From Diphasiastrum complanatum (Eukaryota > Streptophyta > Lycopodiopsida > Lycopodiales > Lycopodiaceae), in the NCBI GenBank assembly GCA_029204225.1, contig CM055108.1, positions 16,584,222 to 16,648,221 of the forward strand: a stretch of 64,000 nucleotides of DNA, in the 5' to 3' direction. The position numbers were made by a program, and so were the translations under genes. Of the stretch, positions 57,143-64,000 are shown in pieces. Below the pieces are notes generated by a model, which had not been told where the DNA came from, did not search any database, and saw only the letters and a list, made by a program, of their open reading frames with translations. Each line of letters starts with the position of its first letter. The stretch's first letter is position 1.

Positions 57143-60100
57143 ATGCCGGTGCAGGGCCGAGGCCTTTGGGGCGAGGTTGAGCTTACTGAGGGGGATGTGG
57201 CTACACACCATGGCTCGGGAGTCCGTAGATGGAGATGCTTGCATTGTGGTGGTCTCTTCACAGGATCACTTACCAGGGTTAGGGCTCACTTACTGAGGGT
57301 CAGAGGGCCGCGTGGGCGGGCATTGGGCATATCTGATTGCCCCAGGATTTCCGATGAGGAGAGAGAGAGAGGTTGTCTATTATGTACGGGCACGGTGCTG
57401 CATCACAGGTTTCTGGACAAGGACAGGGACAGAGACAGGGACAGGGGGCAGGAGCAGCTGCAGGTTCACAGGCAGGGGTCACAGGTATGCAGGCACGGCC
57501 TACTACGGGTGCAGAGCCTAGTACAGCACGTTCTGGGCAGGGTTTAGGTGCAGTGCATGGTCCAGGCGGTGCCACTCCAGTTCCACCCGCAGCAGCAGGG
57601 CTTACTTCAGAGGGGAGAGCGTCACATGAGCAGGTTGGATCAACAGCAGCGGGTCCTTCTCGTCCCTCCTCTTCTTCGGCGGCAGATGCAGCACATGGTT
57701 CGACAGGTCCTCCCAGAGATAGTGATACACCCACAAATCAGCCATCCGGTCCGCGTGTTAAACCACGAGCGCCATGTGCACAGCACAGAGAGGTTAGGCC
57801 CAGACAGCAGACCCTTGATCGATGCGGGTGGCAGAGAGAGCAGCATGCCCGGTGCACTCGACTTGCTAGCCAGTTCTTTTACGAGTGCGGCATTTCCTTT
57901 GTTGTTGCTGACACTTGGGTGTCCAGAGAGTTTTGTGCACAGATGGCAGCCGTGGATGCTACATGGACGCTTCCCAGACGAGAGGCATTGCGAGGCAGGA
58001 TGCTTCGTCAGGAGGAGGAGACCATTACGCGGGAGCTGAGTTCCATTCGCTCAGCTTGGCAGATGTATGTACTTTGTTTCCATAAACCCATTGCATGCGT
58101 TTAGGGTTGACTCGTGGCGCAATTTTTGCATTCGGCTAATGGGTGTTTTGTGGCAGGTATGGATGCACGATATTGAGTGATGGATGGACCGACATTCGTC
58201 GGCGATCCGTCATCAATGTCTTGGTTTCTTGCCCGCTTGGCACAGTATTCCTACGTGGCGTGGATGCCACTCGAGATGGTGACGCCATCACAGCCGATTT
58301 TATATGGGAGGTTATCAGAGATGTTATTGTTGACATTGGAGTAGAGCATGTGGTTCAGGTTGTCATGGACAACGCTTTGAACTGCAAGCAGATGGGAGAG
58401 ATTATGATGAGGGAGCACCCCAGCATTGTGTGGACACCTTGTGTTGCGCATTGCATAGACTTGCTCATCCATGACCTGTGTGAACTTCCATGGATCAGAG
58501 AGGTATTGGTTTCTCCATTTGCTATGCTATCTTGATTGACTCCTGCTCCATGCTGCTAAACACATCTCAACTATTGTCTAAATTTTTCACTGGATGTCTG
58601 TGTTGCAGGTCACTTCTACGGCCATGCGCTTGGTCACTTTTGTTACCAGGAAGAGGCGTGTGCTGGCCCTATTCCGCACCTTCTTGCACCTGAACCTGAA
58701 GAAGCCAGCACCCACACGCTTTGCCTTTTACTTTTTGGTGCTAGAGCGAATAGTATTAGTGAAGGACGCATTGCGGCGGATGGTTTCCAGCGAGTCCTTC
58801 CGAGAGTTTATGGACGTCCCACGTGCGGCGTTTTTCCGGTCCACTGTGTTCGGTGAGCCGTTCTAGAGAGATGCTGAGGAGATTACTGGGGTCCTTCTAT
58901 CCATTTTCAGAGTGCTGCGTCTGGTAGACCGTGAGGGGTGCACTCTCGGCCTCATTTACGAGTTCATGGACCGCATCGGCGAGGGGATTCAGACATCAGC
59001 CTTGGTCGAGCACAGGTATGACTCTTTAGTGTCTAGTTTGTTGTTTCTCACTCAAGTCTGATTCGATTCTTTTATGTTATGGCAGCTATGGTTACATGAT
59101 TGTTGTGATTTGCCTACTACAGGAGGCGCGAGATCTCACGTATCTGGGAGGCCATATGGGACTACTTCCACCAACCCATCCACGCCGTAGCCCACATATT
59201 GCACCCCTTGTGGCGCGAGACTCGGAATCGGGACGATCGAGAGCTGCACTAGGGATGGGTGGAGTACGCGGAGCGCGTATGGCCTGGACCAGGCACGTGT
59301 GATAAATTGCTCTGCAGTAGTGACTGTAGTGTGCTCATAGCTAGTGTGTGAATTCAAGAGGACTTACACGAGCCATGTTTTTTCTTCTGCCAACAGGTCC
59401 GATGCTCACTAACATTGCATACCAGCTGTTGATCTTTGAGCCCTACCAGTTTCCTTTCGATGGAGAGCAGAGTCGACGGAGGGAGGATATGTTGAGGCCT
59501 GTTTCATGGTGGGGCTACCATGGGTGCGACACAGGTGACCTACGACGACTAGCCGAGAGAGTCCTTGCATAGGACTGTTCAGCAGGAGCTTGTGAGCGAA
59601 ATCGGAGCACCTGGGCCTTGTATCACACGCAGAAGAGGAACAGGTTGTCCATCGAGCAGTATAGGCGGTTGGTGTTTGTGAACACCAACGGCCGTATGCT
59701 GAGGCGCACACGAGGAGAGGGACAGATGCTCGAGGTGAGTCACATCATCACCCCCTATTTCTTGCTGTGCTTTGACGAACTGAATTGCTTTTGAATTATG
59801 CAATGAATTGCTGACAACAATGTATTGTTTTTGGTTGCAGGTGAACCCTGACACTTGCTTGGTGGATTTGGCAATCGTTGCTCCTCGGGCACCACCCACG
59901 CAGGAGGAGATGGATGATGAGATCTATAGAGATCTATATAGACAGGCGCAGGCTGACGCACGGGCTCTACGGCGTTCGAGGAGGGCAGACAGGCAGAGGT
60001 CTAGGGCTGAGGAGGGGGATGATGAGGGCTTGGAGGGTGGAGAGGAGCTCGGGGCTGCCTATCGGGAGGAGGAGTGGGTTGAGGGAGATACGGAGGAGGA

Positions 60101-60254
60101 TGAGGAGATGGGGGCGGAGGCACAGGGGGATGACCTGGCTGACTTGCTGGTGGACCCTGATGCGGAGACAGAGGAGGAGCCAGCCATTCCTACACGTAGG
60201 CCTAGGGGGAGACCTAGAGGTTCTGGGAGGGGGGGGCTGAGTTCGCTTTTGTAG
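57143..60254 (+). pseudogene. hAT transposase (BED, DUF659-like, dimerisation domain)
   Basis: Exons: 57143-58064, 58157-58502, 58609-59015, 59123 to about 59276-59296, 59397-59734, 59841-60254. The BED finger has RWRCLHCGGLFTG, RVRAHLLRV and a later CP. The core has YGCTILSDGWTD with the first catalytic Asp, VVMDNALNCKQM with the second, and WTPCVAHCIDLLIHDL. The C-terminus has SWWGYHGCDTGDLRRLA and SAGACERNRSTWALYHTQ, the hAT dimerisation motif. An acidic tail ends in RRPRGRPRGSGRG, an AT-hook-like stretch. Stops: TAG at 58864, 59250 and 59570. A frame change lies in the GA run near 57360. Not functional as read, though all domains are present. Confidence 0.85.
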
Positions 60255-60256
60255 AC

Positions 60257-60722
60257 ATGAGTGGAGCATCACAGGTAGCCGTCGGCCAGGCATCATCACA
60301 GTGGGTAGGGCCATCCCAGGGCGTTGGATCACAGCCACCTGACACACAGACACGCAGGGGTAGACACAGGGGTGGGGGCAGGCAGAGGGGGGGCAGAGGA
60401 GGGGAAAGAGGCAGAGGCAGAGGTAGAGGCAGGGGGAGGATCCAGAGCCAGAGCACGCAGTAGAGAGCCAGAGCACACGGCAGAGCCAGGGCCACACCAC
60501 GGCATATGGCTCCCTCCAGTTCTGATTCATCTACAGACCCTTGGGATCTGCAGTCAGGCACAGATTCAGATGATGGTTCCTACCATGACTCTGACGAGCC
60601 TTAGTTGTGTAGTTTTCATTATGTTCATGGAACATCATTGTACTCCATTTTGGTGCCATGTGGCCCGATATTATATATTACGATGATCCTATTCACAGCA
60701 GTGTAACGATTCAGTACTGTTC

Positions 60723-60725
<3 letters not shown>
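60257..60725. other. GC-rich tail of the hAT gene, no separate gene
   Basis: Purine-biased repeats (AGGCAGAGGTAGAGG types) follow the stop. Open frames here are side effects of composition. Probably the 3' untranslated region. Confidence 0.45.
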
Positions 60726-60790
<65 letters not shown>

Positions 60791-60807
60791 GGGGGGGGGG
60801 GGGGGGG
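60726..60807. repeat. (GA)n tract followed by G18
   Basis: About 31 GA units end in a run of 18 G (60790-60807). Confidence 0.97.
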
Positions 60808-60949
60808 AGAGTATGGCTGAAAAACGATTCCATATGGTTGAAAAATGCTTCAGTACGGTTTAGGACGATGCAGTATGGTGATTGGTTCAGAACACTTTGC
60901 ATGGTTTTTGTTTAGCATGATTCAGCATTTTTGTTTAGTTTGTTGGATC

Positions 60950-60962
60950 TGAGAGAGATAAC

Positions 60963-61043
<81 letters not shown>

Positions 61044-61046
61044 GGA
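60950..61046. repeat. second (GA)n tract
   Basis: About 45 GA units with a few interruptions (AAC, AAAG, ACAG). Confidence 0.95.
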
Positions 61047-62009
61047 GTTAAATTTTGGGGCATCATGTTTTTTTATTAATGCACCTGGGAGTTAAAGCGT
61101 AAACCTAGGAGTTAATGCACCTAAACTAGACCATCCTGCACCCGAAACGTTCGGCAAAATACACAGTAATTATGCTCTTAATTAGAGCTTTCACCTGATA
61201 CCCATATTGCACAAAAAAAAACCAAAAAAAAAAAAAAATTAAAAACGTTTCTGGAAAAAATTCCATATTTTCAAAACGCGTTTCAAAAACGCGTTTCTGA
61301 ACGCATTTTAGAAACGCAGTGCAACTATGGTACTAATAGAGCAGTTCTATTATGATTAAATTATGCATGCGAAAATATGGGTGCAGAAATTGGAAATTGT
61401 AGGAAAAATAGTAATTATTCTTCCACAGAGAACACGATTAAAGTTCGAAAGATGGCACAACGGCTCTACACCACCTTCTTGTACATACATTTGCCCTAAT
61501 GTAAAATTGTATATAGATGATCATCATTGTAAGTTCATTGGGACAGACACATTGTAGATGCTTTCACGCATCGATTGTTTCTATCAAACTAATTGTTAGA
61601 ATAAGCTCATGGCTGGAGTTAGCTTCTTGAGCATGTGGTTTCATTCATGATTGTTTTGTGCTCCAAGCATCCATCTGACTTGTATTTTCATATACATCTA
61701 TCTAAATCAATTGTCTTGCTATTGAGTTCAAATTTTGTCAGTGTTGTATGTTTTGCTATCTCGTTTTCTGTCTAAATTTCTAAATGGCTTTGTCTGATTG
61801 TCTACTCTTCCGCTCTCACAACAGCAAATAGATTTTTGTGTTCGCCTAAGTAATTGATTCCGATCAACATAGTGCACGCACCAAGGAAACACATTTTCTA
61901 GCTTTTGATAACACCACATCATTTAAACCTGCCATTGTAAAAGAATAACACTAATGGTTCAAAGATATTTTTGTGTAAGAGCAATTAATATTCTCGCTCA
62001 ATATTTATA

Positions 62010-62252
62010 TCATATATTGTTTTTCTTGAGACCTTCACTGGTAGTTTGGATAATTTTGAAATTACAGTGAGCCCTTCTCAAATGACTAAATAAACCGGCG
62101 GGATTTGTGGCATAGGTTAAGCGCACACAGCACATAGAGGTGTCAAGAAAAATGGCATTGCTTGCATGAATTTCTTGGATTGATTCATCCTGAGAGTTAT
62201 TTCCTGGCTTATTCTTTCCTGAAAACCTGATTCTGAGCTCTGCCTGAACCAC
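62010..62252 (-). pseudogene. possible BED-finger relic of the outer hAT
   Basis: The minus frame contains MCCVRLTYATNPAGLFSHLRRAHCNF. This resembles the zinc-binding core of BED fingers, but the first CxxC pair is broken. No other transposase domain is found nearby. A weak call. Confidence 0.35.
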
Positions 62253-62434
62253 TGATTCTCAAGCTACAGTTGGATCTTAAGCCTTTCCTAATACAAATTC
62301 AAAAAACACCATATAGACAGAAAAAAAAAAAAAAAAAAACGTTCCAACCAAGTACGTTCCGGAACGAACAGTACGATACGTACAGTACGTTCCGACGACC
62401 CAAAAGGGTCGGAATTGGCTTCTAAGCTTATGTC

Positions 62435-64000
62435 TCATCAGTACCCACAAGCATAAGTTGCTAACTGGGTTTCAAAAGAATCCGGATTCGTATTGTGATT
62501 CAAACCAATTACATGAGCATTCAATGAAGAGTTTTTAGTTTTTAAATTCCAAAAAGTTTCCAATAAAATGCCAGAAAGAATAGTAGTTTAAAGAAAAGAA
62601 ATCCTTGAAGATTCAAATAAAAACCCATAATGTTGAAAGAAATCGCTATTGCCGGTTGCTGCCGAAAGAATTACGATCTAAAAAGATTTGTCTCTTCTGG
62701 AAAATAATTAAGAACATGTTTCTGTTTTTGTTTGTACGATTTTTACACCCTACTACCTAGGTTACTTCCATATTTTTATGTCATTTTGGCGTTTAATAAA
62801 GTTTTGATTATTTATTTGGGAATGTAATGCTACAAAACTTTTTTCTTTACGTTACTAGAAGTATATCTTAGCTGTGAATTATCTGAAATGTAAGATACTT
62901 TGCATGTAAGTAGTAAGCTAGCTCATCTTAGGGTGCAGTATATTAAGGGCTTACTGTAGTTGACTACCGATTGCACAAATGGATCAATACTTAAGAAACT
63001 AAAGTTTTAGAGCTATAACAGGTTTCGCACTGGAACTCGAGCATTGAAATACATAAGGTATCATAGAAAAACGACATTTCAACAAAGAGTTAAACATGCA
63101 ACTGTTCATCACCAGATTCAACTATCAAACTCATGAATAATTACATCCACATCATTCTATGAGCATTTGGATATTCTAACAAGCTGCTAGCCTGCCGGCC
63201 AGAATTATTCTCAGAAAAAGGTTTCAACAAAACCACATCATGGAGATTTTAACCCAGCCCATTCCCACTTGCAGCACCACTTCACAAAAACCTGCCTTTT
63301 TTAAGACTTCAATCTTTGAAAATCAACAGGGACCTCTGGCAGGGCAGAAATCTTAGAAACCCGTTCCGACCTTTACAGTTGGAACATACTGCATGTTCCA
63401 TACAGTACGTTCCGAAAAGTACTGGATCGGAACATGGCCTTTTAATCCAAAATTAGTTACTACTCAGTGCTCACTGTTCAATAATTACTAGCTATTGAAA
63501 CTGCAAACAAATCAACAATGTTTTACAGAATTAGAAACTAAATAATCAGATTTAGGATAGGTTTGTGCATTGATTCACTGAAGGTTTATCAAAGACAAAT
63601 GGATTCTTGACAAGAAATTGATTACAAAGTCAATTTTTGTTTAATTGAATTGGCCGATTCCAATGCGAATAAGAATTCTGAATTGATTGACTGATGTCAA
63701 CATCTGAATCAGACTTGTGCATTGAGATCAGTGAATCGGAAAACATTGGCTACTTAAATGTACAAAATGTAATATTAAATCATAGTTGCCACATTGGACC
63801 TTAAAGCTTTGCAACTTTCAAGTCAAAGATGCCAATGTTGGCATGGCCAATACTGATCTCCTAGATAGAAGTTCTCGTCAATATACGGCTTCATGTGTGA
63901 CATAGCCATCTCTACTCAGGTATCTTTAATAAATATTTTAACTTTGAACTGCTACGATAAATAGGTTGCTGTCTAGATATGAAGGCCCAATGAGTTTATG
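62435..64000. other. flanking DNA, no gene recognised
   Basis: AT-rich, no ODR4 exon found. It contains a small hAT-like miniature at 63352-63443 and, at 63781, CATAGTTGCCAC, which resembles a hAT left end whose partner would lie beyond the window. Confidence 0.4.
63352..63443. repeat. miniature hAT-like element (MITE candidate)
   Basis: Ends CTTAGAAACCCGTTCCGACC and (inverted) TTAAAAGGCCATGTTCCGATCC resemble the outer hAT termini, and the interior is palindromic (TGGAACATACTGCATGTTCCA). No clear 8-bp duplication. Confidence 0.45.

Larger units (their letters stand above)
56516..61329 (+). mobile_element. inner hAT transposon, complete ends
   Basis: 4814 bp. The ends are perfect 11-bp inverted repeats CATAGTTGCAC, flanked by a perfect 8-bp duplication GTACTAAT (56508-56515; 61330-61337), the size typical of hAT. 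Both subterminal regions are packed with GAATCGCG/GAAACGCG words. It carries one transposase-like gene in plus orientation plus two GA-rich tracts. Confidence 0.9.
55641..62426. mobile_element. outer hAT transposon, decayed, hosting nested insertions
   Basis: Left end CTTAGTTGCCAGTTCC and right end (inverted) CTTAGAAGCCAATTCC agree in 13 of 16 positions. They are flanked by an 8-bp direct repeat CTTATGTC at 55633-55640 and 62427-62434. Subterminal TTCCGTTCCGGAAC-type palindromes occur at both ends (55665-55680; 62341-62390). Without the inner hAT element and its duplication it would be ~1.96 kb. Little coding remains. Confidence 0.7.

Noticed and set aside
60257-60686. Gly/Arg-rich open frames after the hAT gene
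   Set aside because: They are purine-biased repeats that read as Gly/Arg in several frames; no motif or splice signal supports a gene.

Overview
The window looks like nuclear DNA of a land plant with a large, repeat-dense genome. The evidence is plant-type Ty1/copia elements with initiator-Met-tRNA primer sites, Ty3/gypsy elements with the TGGCGCCGTTGCCGGGGA-type primer site known from Tat/Athila elements, a miniature TRIM element, plant-type hAT transposons with BED zinc fingers, and one spliced host gene. Long (GA)n/(CT)n tracts and large gene-free stretches fit a big genome such as a fern or gymnosperm, but the lineage cannot be fixed from sequence alone.

Layout. 1-1072: truncated gypsy LTR (LTR-A, minus). 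1206-4677: decayed copy 1 of an accessory ORF. 4660-10684: copia element (plus) with a long open gag-protease-integrase frame, but with reverse transcriptase replaced by about 1.07 kb of unrelated open sequence. 10689-16469: rearranged gypsy (minus) that lost RT/RNase H by deletion. 16470-21417: LTR scraps and unrecognised DNA. 21418-36652: long gypsy (plus) consisting of gag, a 3.7-kb insertion carrying accessory ORF copy 2, pol, a 25-bp minisatellite, accessory ORF copy 3 in the position where env-class elements carry env, PPT, and 3' LTR-A. 36653-39160: remnant gypsy (minus). 39676-40079: TRIM whose LTRs carry a tRNA-like domain. 40088-45359: copia (minus) whose main frame is broken only by TAG codons. 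45360-47620: copia fragments and an LTR. 47621-52108: no recognised gene.

The only convincing host gene is on the minus strand at 52109-53999: the 3' five exons of an ODR4-like membrane protein, a family known to partner the UFM1 protease UFSP2. Beyond its first visible exon lies a nest of DNA transposons. An outer hAT element (55641-62426) with 16-bp imperfect TIRs and an 8-bp TSD contains a retroelement LTR fragment, and that contains an inner hAT element (56516-61329) with an 11-bp perfect TIR and a perfect 8-bp TSD. The inner transposase has recognisable BED, DUF659-like and dimerisation domains but three in-frame TAG codons.

A common thread is decay. Nearly all elements are inactivated by stops that are mostly TAG at expected Gln or Trp codons, and by Asp-to-Asn, Glu-to-Lys or Cys-to-Tyr changes at functional residues. 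This is what C-to-T deamination of methylated cytosines would produce. The most unusual items are the tRNA-like TRIM, the three-copy accessory ORF family and the RT-less copia with a swapped-in open module.
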